Origin: an uncultured Pirellulaceae bacterium | GTDB taxonomy: Bacteria > Planctomycetota > Planctomycetia > Pirellulales > Pirellulaceae | Reading direction: 5' to 3' | Length of the DNA stretch: 39,134 nt | Assembly: GCA_937942355.1 (NCBI GenBank) | Contig: CALDEW010000162.1 | Span: forward strand, 1-39,134 | In this document: positions 8,080 to 17,610 of the stretch, in pieces | Layout: each line of letters begins with the position of its first letter | How positions within the stretch are numbered: position 1 is the first letter of the stretch | The notes under the pieces: generated by a model | What the model saw: the letters and a program-made list of their open reading frames with translations, nothing else | Database searches by the model: none | Told to the model about the DNA's origin: nothing | Made by a program: the position numbers and the translations under genes

Positions 8080-11000
8080 TCAGTCGGGATAGAAGTGATT
8101 GATTTTCGCAGCGCGTTCTTGTTTCAGAGAACGGAACAGAATCGAGTTTGGATTAAAGTCACGATAACCGCGACCGTCGTTGAAATAGTGATGGAAGAAA
8201 AAACCAACGCTCGTGCCGCCATCGAGAGCATGAGCAATAGAGAAATCAATCTCCGATCGGTGTCCGCCCCGATGCCAACGTTCGGCTTTTATGTCAACAC
8301 GGAATACGTTTTGAATCGCTGTTTCTATACGATCGTTATCGGAGAAAAACCCAGTCATTCGATAGTCAACGTGCAACTGAATAGGCCCAAACAGTTGATC
8401 CGATCCAATCTCAAAACCGGCATTGTCGGGAATTAGCTGATCTTCGTTACCGTTTAACCTCGGCTGGAAGTACACCCGCCGATCAAGGCAACACTGGTAG
8501 ACGAATCGATCCGAAAGTCGTAACCCGTAGCGATGGTTTCGTTTGTAGCGGGTGAAGATGTCTTGATCCAATTCACCCGGTGCGAAACCATTTACGTCCT
8601 CGCTGAGGAAGCGCCCGTGAAAACCCAGCCTCGGTTGATGGCTTAAGTTTGGACTGAAATGGTGCTTGCGAGAAATACTGCCCGACAGACCGGCGGTCCA
8701 TGGGAACGAATGAGAGTCAGGCAGCAGCGGAGTTCCGGCGTATTGCCCAAAGGCAAACACGTCCCATTGCGATTGCAACGGCCCCCATGAATCGGCTCCA
8801 CTGTCAGGCGCGTCATCTACTATACGGTTTGAGTTGAAGCGGCTGTGGCGGAATCCAAAGGTTGGACCTGAGCCCAACCGAGGCCGGAGGAGCCATTGGC
8901 TTTTGCGATATTCGTTTTTCCACTGGTCGTAGTAGTGATTGGTCAAACCCACTTCGAAGAATTGCCCCGGCTGCCCGCCATCAAGAAACTCTTCCAACGG
9001 ACGACGTGACCGGTAACCGAAGTGTAGTCCTGTCGTCCCGCTCTCTTGTAGCCCCAATTGCGACGAATCAACAACGTCCACGTCGACTTGGCTCGAATCG
9101 GGTGATCGCAGACCCAACAGATCCAAATCTTCAGCCGTGAAATTTTGTTCGACTTGATCAAAAACCTCCGCGACGGTCGCGTTGATCCAGTGACGATTCT
9201 TTTTGGATGGAGTGGGCGGAGCGCGATAGATCGGAGACGCTTCATTGTTAAGATTCATCTCATAAATTCGATATCGCGCGACTCTCCGGCCATCGCTGGG
9301 CACGAATTCGAACGTGCGAAGCTCCTCGGTGACGGGAATGAGCCTGGTGACGATCTCTTCTTCGATCAGTTCGTCGACGCGAATAACGTTGGGGCCGGAC
9401 ACACGGAAACGCAGCGGTTCTTCTTCGGTGGCAACGTGGTAAGAGCGCATCACCGAACCAAGGTTGGCCGAAACATCACTTTCGGGATCTACTGTGCCGT
9501 TGGCTAAGACTTCTTTAATATTCACATGGACATAGTGGTTGGCGTACGGTTGCGGCATCCACAGGGCGATTTGAGAATTCTCAGGCGAGATCTTTACGCG
9601 AAACGTCTCGACATCGTCATGGCCTTTTAAGGTTACTTGATCGTGTTTTCCGTTAATCTCCCACATCACCGTTGTTTCGGCGATGGGCAAGAATCCAACG
9701 CGCGGACGCCGCAAAGACACTTCTATCTCAGGCGAAAAAATGGAAGTCAGGTCGAGGATCAGAGGGTCGTCACCCAGGAGAGCCCGTTGCGGTATAAAAT
9801 TCCCCTGCAACGACTTGCGAATGCGAATGGGGGGATTGTCCGGACGCCAACGTTGGGCGCGCTCGGTGTAGACGCCGGCGCGCCGATCAAACTGCTCCAT
9901 CCGCTTCCATGTCGCGCCGGTTTTAACTTGGTTGAACAACCGCCGCAGGTCCTGGTGCTGAGGGTGTTCCTGAACAAGTTTCTGTAGCGACGCGATTTGG
10001 TTCATTCGCATCAAGTTGACTTCGGCGCCCTGTTGCTCGGTTGGGGCGATCGAATTGTCATAAGCGATTGCGATCGCCTGCTGGTAGACTTTATCTTGAT
10101 GCCGCAGCGCCAGCGGTGAGTGGACTGGCAAGATGCGGTTTTGCCAAACGGGCAGGTCACCAAGTTGCTCCGTCAGAAGCGGAGTAAGGTGCGACATATT
10201 GAGGTCGTCGCCGTTGAATTGAATGATCCCGTGCGCCAGCGAACGGCCGCCGACTTCTCGGGAGACCAACCGGACAAGATCTGGCGTTGTCTTTTCGACG
10301 CCGACGCGATTTTGGAACCCCGCCGGCAATTGAGGTTGGTGTGTGTTGCCAAGTCTTCCGACGATGACGGCGGCGAGCGTTGTTTCGTTGATCGGAGGTA
10401 GCACAGGCGAAAGGATCTCCGGTCGCATTGTCGAAACACGATGAATCATATCCACTTGGGCACTGCTTAATTGGATCTCGTTGAGGCCCTCGGGAAGATC
10501 AATCTCGGTAATGATTTTGTTCCCGGGAAACAGTTGGTCAGAGCGGCCTTCGATTTGTAGTGTCGTGGAAACGCTATTGTTGATGATCGGCACGCGCTGC
10601 AATTGGGAACCGTTGGTGATCTCCAGCACACCATTGACCGATTCGGGCGACTGCAAATCGTGTAGCGGACGCGATTCGATCGAGATTCGCGCGGGGCCTT
10701 GAATGGCGACCGTTGCAGGGGCAGCCTTCAATGAAGTAAAGAAGTCGTATCTTAGGTCTCTGTCAATTGAATAAATCGTTGCCATGCCGTAGCAGGATTT
10801 AACGACGGTCGGATCATACCGTTTGATTCTTGGTCCTGGTGTTTTATCCAAGTACCTTTGCCAGTCTTCAATCGCGGCCATGCGCGTCAAAAAATCAGGG
10901 CTGGTCAGACGAGAGTAAACATGGTCGCCGTATTTCCAATGCGTAATCCAAGTCTGCCCACGCTCGCCAGCGGCAGATAGCAGTTTGAAAGCTCGTTTGT

Positions 11001-13659
11001 ATTTGCCAAGTTGCAACAGTTTGATTCCGCCCCAAAAATTGCGCTGCTCCACGTCACTTACGCGTTTGAGTGATTGCTTGAAAGATCTCCACCACTGCAT
11101 TTGGAAACAGCAACGTAATCGCAACTCCTCGATGTCGTCGCCGGTAGCTTCCGGGGGAATCGCAAGAAACGCAAACCGGTAGCGGCCATTGGCGGCTAAC
11201 TGTTGGGCTAACTCAATCTCGTTGGCTTCGGTAGGGATTTCCGTAGCTCCGACGGCCAGAAAGTTCTCTCGATAGAAGTCTTCGTTGGGGCGGTCTGTTA
11301 TTTGATCGATCAGGGCCTGCAACAAACGCTTTTTCAGCGTCACATCTTTTGAGTGTAAGAGCCAACCTTGGCGCTCTTTTTGGGCCAAGAAATACTCGCC
11401 GGCGTGTTCCAATAACTCGGCGCGGGTCACAATGGCTTCGCTACGCTGCTTCGATTGGCTATGGTGTACGATAGCGGTCAGATGCTCCATCACCGCCGGC
11501 CAATTACCTGCGTTGGCAGCCGTTAAGGCGGCGTTGCGAGCCTGTTGGAGACGTTGGGTTGGCCATATTTCTTTGGGAGCCACCAGCTGATTGCCTGCCA
11601 CAATACCGCTGGTGAAATTTTCCACGTGGCTCTTGAGCAACCTTTGAACATCGAGCGAATCGTTGTCCAATTGGTCACCTGAGAACTGCTTCATCTCGGG
11701 CATCATACTGGCGTGTTTGGAGTGCTTGAGATACGCAGATTCCGAAAGTTCGGTGAAGGCAGCGACAAGAATCTGACAACCGATGTCAATCGCTTCGTTG
11801 GTACTGGATGTGGCGGTGACTTTCACTTCGCCGACATCACGGGGCAGAATCATCTCGGCGACGCCCGCCTTGATCATCGGCACCGTTTGATCGATTGACG
11901 CAAACGGACCGCCCCAAGGGCCACTGTCATAGCGGCTGTGGACCACCGAAAGACTGGCCAGCGCCGCTTCGGCGCGACCGGGAATAAATGCTTCGGTGGG
12001 TAGTGCCGAATCCGGTTCCAAGCTGAGCGTTACCGGAGGTCGGTTGTCGTACTGAACCTGAATGTTGACTGGCGAAGTAATTTGGTTGCGGTCGACAACC
12101 CATCGGATCAGCGTTCTACCCAGCGATTTTTGCGGTCGGAAACGCAGCCCACCACAGCCACAAGATTCATCACCGCCGGTTGCCAAGCGGTAGAGCGTAG
12201 TGGTCGGCAAGCGCCGGGCTGCTTCGATGATATGCTGTTCGCCGACGATGGTTTCGGTTTCGTTTTGCTTGGGCCGGCGGATGGAGCGCGATGGAAATCC
12301 AACGTGACGCGGGGCGGCGGCGGGGGTGACTTCGATGGGGGGAAAATCGCGAAAGTACGTGAAACGATTTTTGAGCCGGCCAACAAGTTCTGCAGAGGAA
12401 ACCTCATCGCCGAAGTCGCTTTCCCCGCGCCGACGGGAGGCGATTGCCCGCATCCACATGTAAGCGCGCAGGCCACCGTGCAGCACGCTGTTGTCGCGCG
12501 CAACCTCCAGTAGCCGAGGGTAATTAAGGTACGGATCCCACAGCGGATCGGTCGGGGCAGGGTTGATGACCGTGTCGCCTTGGAGGTATTGGTCCAGCGT
12601 TTTGCCGTCGTCTATCCACTCCTGTTCCAGCCATGAATCTTCGTCGGTCAACCGTTTCTCCATAGCGGGAAAATTAAAGCGGCAATTGGTCAACGGGTTG
12701 CAAAGATTCAGTCCGACTGCGTTGGCGCGCACGTATCCCGGGTGAGAGAGTTCGATTTCAACCGACTCGCAATCGTTTTCAATGTCCAGGTACTCGAATT
12801 CGCGGCCGCCGATGAGTCTTTCAACCCCGCCCACAAATTCGCGGTGCATGCGCTGCGGCAGCGTGTCGAAAAGCAGTGTTTTGTGGTACACACCATCAAT
12901 GAAAATCTTGACCCAATAAAACTGGTGTCGGCTCGCGTCGAGATCGTACTTCAGCCGCGTCTCCAAACGCAATCGCGTGCTTCCATCAACCTCCAAGGGG
13001 TAACGGCGACCTGATTTTAAAGGAGTGTAGTACAGTGGCTTCCTGCCTCGGTCGTCGCTGATCTGAACACGTTTATCATCGCACGCGATTTCACATTGAT
13101 AGTAATCCAGCGAGCGGTGCTGATAACGGGCTGAAGTGAATACGGCAACCGTCATCGCGCAGGGCGAATTTGGGGAACAGAGTACACGTCCAATCGAAAT
13201 GCGCGGATCGTCAGGAGCACCGACCATTGAGGTGGCGTCGGTGGAAATTGCCGGTTTGAGTTTGCGGAAGAGCCCCGTTCCGTCGGAGGTCCACAGCTGC
13301 AACATGTCGTCAGCAATGGTTTCAGGTCCGCAACTGAGGACGCGAATGTATTCATTTTCGAGGACTTGAAAGTCCACCGATTCGCCCGGGGAAAGGTCAA
13401 TGGTGCACAGCTTGTAGGCGCGGTTGAACCTCGGGGCCGGACCCGCAATGTGTTGCAGGCCATCGGTCAAGTTCTCCCACTTCAGCGGAGCGCGCTGAGG
13501 AAGTCGAACTTCTTTCTTGCTGTCGAGCGTCGTTTCTGCACGCAGTTGGCCCGCGATCAACAACAAAATAACAAACAGAAATACCCTGATTAGCGATGGC
13601 AGGCGCGCAGAATCCCAACCTTTGATTAAGCATCGATGGCGTGCGTAATTTGGGATCAT
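8080..13659 (-). CDS. Giant secreted protein with helical-repeat region and C-terminal beta-barrel-like domain; putative outer-membrane export component
   Basis: 1859 residues. The start is ATG at 13659, giving a signal peptide with a long basic n-region (LIRVFLFVILLLIAGQLRAET). The order appears to be: beta-rich N-terminal half, including a Cys cluster (SCGCGG) near residue 505; helical TPR/solenoid-like stretch at ~690-970; beta-rich middle; and ~300 C-terminal residues of alternating polar/aromatic strands with Gly-Arg turns (FGFRHSRF, WDVFAFGQYAG, LGFHGRFLSED, VGFFFHHYF), as in outer-membrane beta-barrels. It ends HFYPD rather than the classical terminal Phe. TPR-plus-barrel proteins such as BcsC, PgaA and PelB export polymers in Gram-negative bacteria, and its operon position suggests the same role. 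I do not recognise a named family; barrel and function are inferred. Confidence 0.65.
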   Translation of the reverse strand: MIPNYARHRCLIKGWDSARLPSLIRVFLFVILLLIAGQLRAETTLDSKKEVRLPQRAPLKWENLTDGLQHIAGPAPRFNRAYKLCTIDLSPGESVDFQVLENEYIRVLSCGPETIADDMLQLWTSDGTGLFRKLKPAISTDATSMVGAPDDPRISIGRVLCSPNSPCAMTVAVFTSARYQHRSLDYYQCEIACDDKRVQISDDRGRKPLYYTPLKSGRRYPLEVDGSTRLRLETRLKYDLDASRHQFYWVKIFIDGVYHKTLLFDTLPQRMHREFVGGVERLIGGREFEYLDIENDCESVEIELSHPGYVRANAVGLNLCNPLTNCRFNFPAMEKRLTDEDSWLEQEWIDDGKTLDQYLQGDTVINPAPTDPLWDPYLNYPRLLEVARDNSVLHGGLRAYMWMRAIASRRRGESDFGDEVSSAELVGRLKNRFTYFRDFPPIEVTPAAAPRHVGFPSRSIRRPKQNETETIVGEQHIIEAARRLPTTTLYRLATGGDESCGCGGLRFRPQKSLGRTLIRWVVDRNQITSPVNIQVQYDNRPPVTLSLEPDSALPTEAFIPGRAEAALASLSVVHSRYDSGPWGGPFASIDQTVPMIKAGVAEMILPRDVGEVKVTATSSTNEAIDIGCQILVAAFTELSESAYLKHSKHASMMPEMKQFSGDQLDNDSLDVQRLLKSHVENFTSGIVAGNQLVAPKEIWPTQRLQQARNAALTAANAGNWPAVMEHLTAIVHHSQSKQRSEAIVTRAELLEHAGEYFLAQKERQGWLLHSKDVTLKKRLLQALIDQITDRPNEDFYRENFLAVGATEIPTEANEIELAQQLAANGRYRFAFLAIPPEATGDDIEELRLRCCFQMQWWRSFKQSLKRVSDVEQRNFWGGIKLLQLGKYKRAFKLLSAAGERGQTWITHWKYGDHVYSRLTSPDFLTRMAAIEDWQRYLDKTPGPRIKRYDPTVVKSCYGMATIYSIDRDLRYDFFTSLKAAPATVAIQGPARISIESRPLHDLQSPESVNGVLEITNGSQLQRVPIINNSVSTTLQIEGRSDQLFPGNKIITEIDLPEGLNEIQLSSAQVDMIHRVSTMRPEILSPVLPPINETTLAAVIVGRLGNTHQPQLPAGFQNRVGVEKTTPDLVRLVSREVGGRSLAHGIIQFNGDDLNMSHLTPLLTEQLGDLPVWQNRILPVHSPLALRHQDKVYQQAIAIAYDNSIAPTEQQGAEVNLMRMNQIASLQKLVQEHPQHQDLRRLFNQVKTGATWKRMEQFDRRAGVYTERAQRWRPDNPPIRIRKSLQGNFIPQRALLGDDPLILDLTSIFSPEIEVSLRRPRVGFLPIAETTVMWEINGKHDQVTLKGHDDVETFRVKISPENSQIALWMPQPYANHYVHVNIKEVLANGTVDPESDVSANLGSVMRSYHVATEEEPLRFRVSGPNVIRVDELIEEEIVTRLIPVTEELRTFEFVPSDGRRVARYRIYEMNLNNEASPIYRAPPTPSKKNRHWINATVAEVFDQVEQNFTAEDLDLLGLRSPDSSQVDVDVVDSSQLGLQESGTTGLHFGYRSRRPLEEFLDGGQPGQFFEVGLTNHYYDQWKNEYRKSQWLLRPRLGSGPTFGFRHSRFNSNRIVDDAPDSGADSWGPLQSQWDVFAFGQYAGTPLLPDSHSFPWTAGLSGSISRKHHFSPNLSHQPRLGFHGRFLSEDVNGFAPGELDQDIFTRYKRNHRYGLRLSDRFVYQCCLDRRVYFQPRLNGNEDQLIPDNAGFEIGSDQLFGPIQLHVDYRMTGFFSDNDRIETAIQNVFRVDIKAERWHRGGHRSEIDFSIAHALDGGTSVGFFFHHYFNDGRGYRDFNPNSILFRSLKQERAAKINHFYPD

Positions 13660-13776
13660 TAAGAGTCGAACTCGAAAGCAGAACTCGAGTGGGATAAGCT
13701 TCTTTTTTAGGCGTCAGAGGGGCTCGTTTTGGAGGCGCGAAAAGTGTGTCTGCTAGCGAGCCCAATTTAGGCCGGA

Positions 13777-13805
13777 GAGTAGGGATTTTCCGTGTTTATC
13801 GCAAC
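13777..13805 (-). promoter_or_regulatory. Weak promoter candidate for the outer-membrane gene
   Basis: On the minus strand TTGCGA (13805-13800) is followed after 17 nt by TACTCT (13782-13777). The spacing is ideal but the -10 match is only partial. It would give a leader of about 110 nt. Confidence 0.25.
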
Positions 13806-13857
13806 GGAAGAAGAAAAAGATTAAAGTCTCAAGCCGCATTTGGCCGGGGCCAAAAGT

Positions 13858-13884
13858 CAGCCTGAAACCCCACCCTTGGGGCTG
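13858..13884 (-). terminator. Hairpin, possible terminator or attenuator
   Basis: CAGCCCC...GGGG...GGCTG on the minus strand forms an outer CAGCC/GGCTG stem and an inner CCCC/GGGG stem, followed by ACTTTTGG. The T-run is short, so termination would be weak or conditional. Confidence 0.3.
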
Positions 13885-13998
13885 CGAGGATCGGAGAGGC
13901 GAGCAGGCCCAAACAGGATGCAGATTTCGTCGATAAACCTTAAGTTTTTGAGGTTGGGAGCAACGAAAGCAGCTGTTGTTGCATCTTCTTGGCGCGCA

Positions 13999-14949
13999 CT
14001 ATTTACTAACGCCACGCACCAGACTGGCAAAGAATGATCCTCGAACGCTAGCGTCGGTATCCAGTTTCTCACGGAACTCTCGGTTGAGTTCGAGATGTAG
14101 GAAGTTTGGGCAGCCAAGGCCATGAGCAATTTCAGCCTGACGATTTGTCGTTCCACCAAGTTGCTGAACATCGATCGGGAACAATCGAGTGTGTTCGGCA
14201 CTGAATTTTGTTTTGAGTTCGAGCGCTGACTGTCGCGCCGATCGTCCGGGGAACTTCGTGGAGTCGCTGATGATAATCTTGGCGAATTTTGCCGCGCCCG
14301 TTTTGTCTTTGTTGGTGAACCCATGGATCTGAAAAATCGCTACATCAGGTTGTACTTTGATCACCGCCGATGTGAAAGCGTTGATGAAATGCAACGGGGT
14401 ATGCGATAGATCGATTGCGCTTCGGTGGATGGTGTTGAGCGCGATTGCAGAGACGGCCTGTTCATGAAAAAGTTTGGTGGCTATCGATCCGGTCATCAGA
14501 TCATTGTAACGATGAGGAGCTTGTAGAACGATGCGCGATTTTCTTTCGGTGTGAAATGCGTAAGCGCCTCGTCCGCGCTGGTGATCGGGGTGTTCGCGCA
14601 CAACGAACAGCTTACCCGAAGGTGACTCCAACAACTGCCAGTTGTGCGACGCCCAACGATTTTGCAAATCTTCAATCGCAATTTCTTCTTTCGAATTTCT
14701 TATCGCGCTAAGGGTCGCGATGAGCAGCGTTTCAAATTGATCTACATTTTTCTGTTCGACGGTAATCATTGCGTCGAAGGGTTTTTGTGGTTTAAGTTCT
14801 GATGCAATCCAGTTTTGGTCGGCCGATATTTGCGGCGACGTTTTTACCTGCGGCGGTGTTTCTAATTCTTGTGCGCACAGGTTTGTGGCACTGATTGATA
14901 GAACCAGTCCGATCACCATCATTGGCATAAGATTGTTGAAATGATTCAT
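13999..14949 (-). CDS. Secreted amidohydrolase-like protein (N-formylglutamate amidohydrolase/poly-gamma-glutamate hydrolase-like)
   Basis: 316 residues from ATG 14949; the track's TTG start at 14973 adds eight residues before a good signal peptide (MVIGLVLSIS, then CAQE). The core has GRGAYAF, then APHRYND (H146, D150), NTIHRSAIDLSH (H175, H183), FQIHGF (H209) and LHLELNREF (E287). This order of an early H/D motif, a mid-chain IHG and a late E-[LI]-N-R resembles N-formylglutamate amidohydrolases and related zinc hydrolases, which cleave gamma-glutamyl or formyl amides; zinc binding is inferred from the motifs. In exopolymer operons a periplasmic hydrolase (BcsZ, AlgL, PgaB, PelA) trims or clears the polymer, and this is the likely role here. 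The same domain, without these histidines, occurs twice in the PgsC-like protein of this operon. The family call is moderate. Confidence 0.6.
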   Translation of the reverse strand: MNHFNNLMPMMVIGLVLSISATNLCAQELETPPQVKTSPQISADQNWIASELKPQKPFDAMITVEQKNVDQFETLLIATLSAIRNSKEEIAIEDLQNRWASHNWQLLESPSGKLFVVREHPDHQRGRGAYAFHTERKSRIVLQAPHRYNDLMTGSIATKLFHEQAVSAIALNTIHRSAIDLSHTPLHFINAFTSAVIKVQPDVAIFQIHGFTNKDKTGAAKFAKIIISDSTKFPGRSARQSALELKTKFSAEHTRLFPIDVQQLGGTTNRQAEIAHGLGCPNFLHLELNREFREKLDTDASVRGSFFASLVRGVSK

Positions 14950-15027
14950 GGTTAGTCTACTTTCCCAAAGCAATCATGATGTGCCAGTATGTACTACTTC
15001 AACATGTTTCTTCAAGTTTGAAAAGCG

Positions 15028-17610
15028 CTACTGGTTTGCGTGTCGTGATTGAATTTGATTGGTGTGAGCGTTTTGGACTTCATCCATCGGAATCGATTGA
15101 TAGAGCAAAACAAAGCCCCCTTCTTTTTGGTCGACACGTTCCGTTTTGATCGTATAGCGCCCCGGCGGAAGATCCGGGCCGAGTCTGACAAAGCAGCGGT
15201 GTTCTACGTCAAGTTCCGCGTCGGTGCCAATCAAAATGGCGCTCTGTCGTTGTGGGCTGGATTTGAGATCGTAAACTTGGTGCAAGGAAGTCAGGCTTTC
15301 CACGGGGCCCGATTTCTGCATCTGAAGTTGGTCTTCAGATTCGATTTTGACGCTAATTTTGCAACGTTCTTCTCCTGATGATTTACGGTAAATCAGTAGC
15401 GTCAAGACTTCATCCAGCGGCGTGGTTTTTACGTGCTCGAACTCCAGTTTTCCGTTCTCTAATTTTGATGCGGTGCGTTTCAAATAACGTTTCGCGTCTA
15501 CGACCTTTCCGCCACTGAGGAACATTCGAATTTCAGGTGGCCCTAGGAGCGTGATGGTTGAGGTGTCGTCAAACGGATCGAGCTTCAATCGAACGCTTCC
15601 GCGCGATGAACTTAGTTGCTCGCGCTGAACGATCTTTCCATTTTGTTTAACGATCAATTCGCTCTTGGAGGAGTTGGGAGCGACGTAAATCAATCGGTAG
15701 TTGGGAGGGATACCTAAGCCATAGTCTTGGACCGAGTAGGATTGACCATTGTTCATTTCGTAAAACGATGAACCGCGATTGGTTTTGGTGATAACGTTTT
15801 CCAGAACAGCAGGAGCAAGCAATTGTCGTCCAATCCACGGACCGGCAGGTTCATAGCGTCGAAATAGGAATTCACGCGGACCGACCAGCTCTTCGGCTTC
15901 GGTGTCCCGCGGGCGGGTTTGCGTGGCCAAGACGAAGGACCGGTTGTCAGAGATCATCTTCAAATTCTGATCGGGTTGCAGGTTGTACCATTTTCTGTGC
16001 GACTTGAATTGACGCTCAAATGGGTGATGGTCTTCAGGCAGCTTTGTCACGACCGGAAGGTGATTGGGACGCACCGACGCGTTGACCAGAAACGGTACGT
16101 TATCCGATTTAAACAGGATCTTGCTTACTTCTGGAGGTATCGAGAAGTAGAAACGCTTGAACTCAGAAACCAAATGAGCTTCACCACCGCTCCAGAGTTG
16201 GTCGTAGTTTGAGATCTCAGGCTTGATCGGAAGTTTGCCACTTTCGATGACTTGATCTTCGTCGTTAAGCCAAGACCAGTGAAGGAATTTGAGCTCATCC
16301 ATTGCGACATAGGATCCATCACTGCTGCGAGAACTTGCCAGGACTTCATCCGAAGCGAACACGTCTCCAAATGCCAATCGACAGGTAATACGAAACGGAG
16401 TCGGTTGGTCTTGATAATGCGAGACGTGAAAACTGACAGGAACATCGTCAGCTAAAAAGACTCGGAGGTTGCCTGTTTTTGAGGTTATGTCAACGGATTG
16501 CCCATAGGCTACATCTGTATCGTTAATCTCGACCGAAGGGGCGTCGGATTGGTCATGCGCCCACGTTGCCGACCATCTGGCGTCGTGGGTTGATTCGAAT
16601 TCAATGAGCCCACCGCTGACGGGGAAAGTAAATTCTTGGGCCGACTCGTGAAGCGTTCTTTCCCAGACCGTGCTCGGGCCATGGTCGCTGGGAAAGAAGC
16701 GCACGGTGAGATATATCGGGTTGAGATTGGATTCATTTGTACGTTTGATCGACAATCCAAATTTGCCTTGTCTCTCTGGTAAGGGGAGCGTGATTCTCCG
16801 AGCGGCCGACAGTGAATTGGCGTTTGTCGGGGCATTCTCTGTGACTTCTTGGTCGTCAATTTCGCCGATGAAATAGAGGTGTCGAAGTGTGGTTTTGTTC
16901 AACGTGGGGGCCGGCAACCATTGCCATCTCAGCAAACTTGCGCGTTCGGAGGGCGTCAAAAACTTTTGGTCAAAGACGAAGTATTTAGCCAGTTTTCTCC
17001 GGTTGACTACCCGGATTTTTCGCCAGGTCGAAGGCTTGTCGAAGTGAGGTCTTTCGTGTTTGGTGCGCACTCGCGCGACGATTTCTGATATCTGAGGATC
17101 TGAATCTGTCGCGCGAATTCGAAGGATGGCTGGTCTCAAACCAGCCGGATCAATTGGGATTTGAATGAATCGCGTTTGGGTTGCGACGCGATTTGTTTTT
17201 CCAAACATCAATGGGTTGATGAGCGTGCCTTGGTCCATATCAATCAGTTGCCGTATCCGCGTTCGCGATTCGTAGGTGTGTTGACTTATCAACTCTCCAT
17301 CTTCGTCCAGTAACTGATACTCGATGCTGTATCTCCAACCCGTGCGCGGGTCGGACTGATTCTTTTTGGGCATCTCGGTCGTGTTGAGTGCTCCGTTGGT
17401 CATCACTCGGATGCTGTGTGCGTCCGGCGAAAGATGAAACTCTGCCCAATCTCTATGACTTAGTAAAACGGTGCTGACGCGTTTGGTGTCGTCGCGATCA
17501 ATCTCTTCAGAGGTGGGCTTGAAACCAATGCCTTGCAACAGGCCGCTGAAGTAGCCACACATCAAGAGAACAATAGGGAATAAGATCCAAAAGTAGTCGC
17601 GGTATCTCAT
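15028..17610 (-). CDS. Membrane-anchored periplasmic beta-rich protein of unknown family
   Basis: 860 residues with one N-terminal transmembrane helix (YFWILFPIVLLMCGYFSG, residues ~6-24) and no further obvious membrane segment, so most of the chain should be periplasmic. The sequence is beta-rich with repeated short strands and many Ser/Asp/Thr turns; I recognise no catalytic motif. Its ATG overlaps the stop codon of the PgsC-like gene in an ATGA (17607-17610), a sign of translational coupling and of a shared complex. By analogy with membrane-tethered periplasmic partners in polymer synthases (BcsB in cellulose synthase), it may guide the chain from the inner-membrane synthase across the periplasm. 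That role is inference from position and topology only. Confidence 0.7.
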   Translation of the reverse strand: MRYRDYFWILFPIVLLMCGYFSGLLQGIGFKPTSEEIDRDDTKRVSTVLLSHRDWAEFHLSPDAHSIRVMTNGALNTTEMPKKNQSDPRTGWRYSIEYQLLDEDGELISQHTYESRTRIRQLIDMDQGTLINPLMFGKTNRVATQTRFIQIPIDPAGLRPAILRIRATDSDPQISEIVARVRTKHERPHFDKPSTWRKIRVVNRRKLAKYFVFDQKFLTPSERASLLRWQWLPAPTLNKTTLRHLYFIGEIDDQEVTENAPTNANSLSAARRITLPLPERQGKFGLSIKRTNESNLNPIYLTVRFFPSDHGPSTVWERTLHESAQEFTFPVSGGLIEFESTHDARWSATWAHDQSDAPSVEINDTDVAYGQSVDITSKTGNLRVFLADDVPVSFHVSHYQDQPTPFRITCRLAFGDVFASDEVLASSRSSDGSYVAMDELKFLHWSWLNDEDQVIESGKLPIKPEISNYDQLWSGGEAHLVSEFKRFYFSIPPEVSKILFKSDNVPFLVNASVRPNHLPVVTKLPEDHHPFERQFKSHRKWYNLQPDQNLKMISDNRSFVLATQTRPRDTEAEELVGPREFLFRRYEPAGPWIGRQLLAPAVLENVITKTNRGSSFYEMNNGQSYSVQDYGLGIPPNYRLIYVAPNSSKSELIVKQNGKIVQREQLSSSRGSVRLKLDPFDDTSTITLLGPPEIRMFLSGGKVVDAKRYLKRTASKLENGKLEFEHVKTTPLDEVLTLLIYRKSSGEERCKISVKIESEDQLQMQKSGPVESLTSLHQVYDLKSSPQRQSAILIGTDAELDVEHRCFVRLGPDLPPGRYTIKTERVDQKEGGFVLLYQSIPMDEVQNAHTNQIQSRHANQ

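Larger units (their letters stand above)
13660..13998 (-). other. 339-nt gap inside the operon; long leader of the outer-membrane gene
   Basis: This is the only long gap between the six co-oriented genes. No supported gene lies in it: the plus-strand ORF 13840-14037 runs into the 3' end of the amidohydrolase gene and has no signature. It holds a possible terminator or attenuator hairpin, a GGCCGGGGCC near-palindrome at about 13842-13851 and a weak promoter candidate. It may separate the operon into two transcription units. Confidence 0.5.

Noticed and set aside
12082-12513. 143-residue plus-strand ORF inside the outer-membrane protein gene
   Set aside because: Antisense shadow in a Gly/Arg-rich part of the host gene; the low-complexity stretch (RGGGGGDFDGG) reflects local base composition.
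13840-14037. 65-residue ORF in the operon gap
   Set aside because: It overlaps the 3' end of the amidohydrolase gene on the opposite strand and has no signature.
14860-14949. Lipoprotein signal in the amidohydrolase-like protein (ATNLCAQ)
   Set aside because: The residues before Cys (T-N-L) do not fit a normal lipobox, so a standard signal peptidase I cleavage is preferred.
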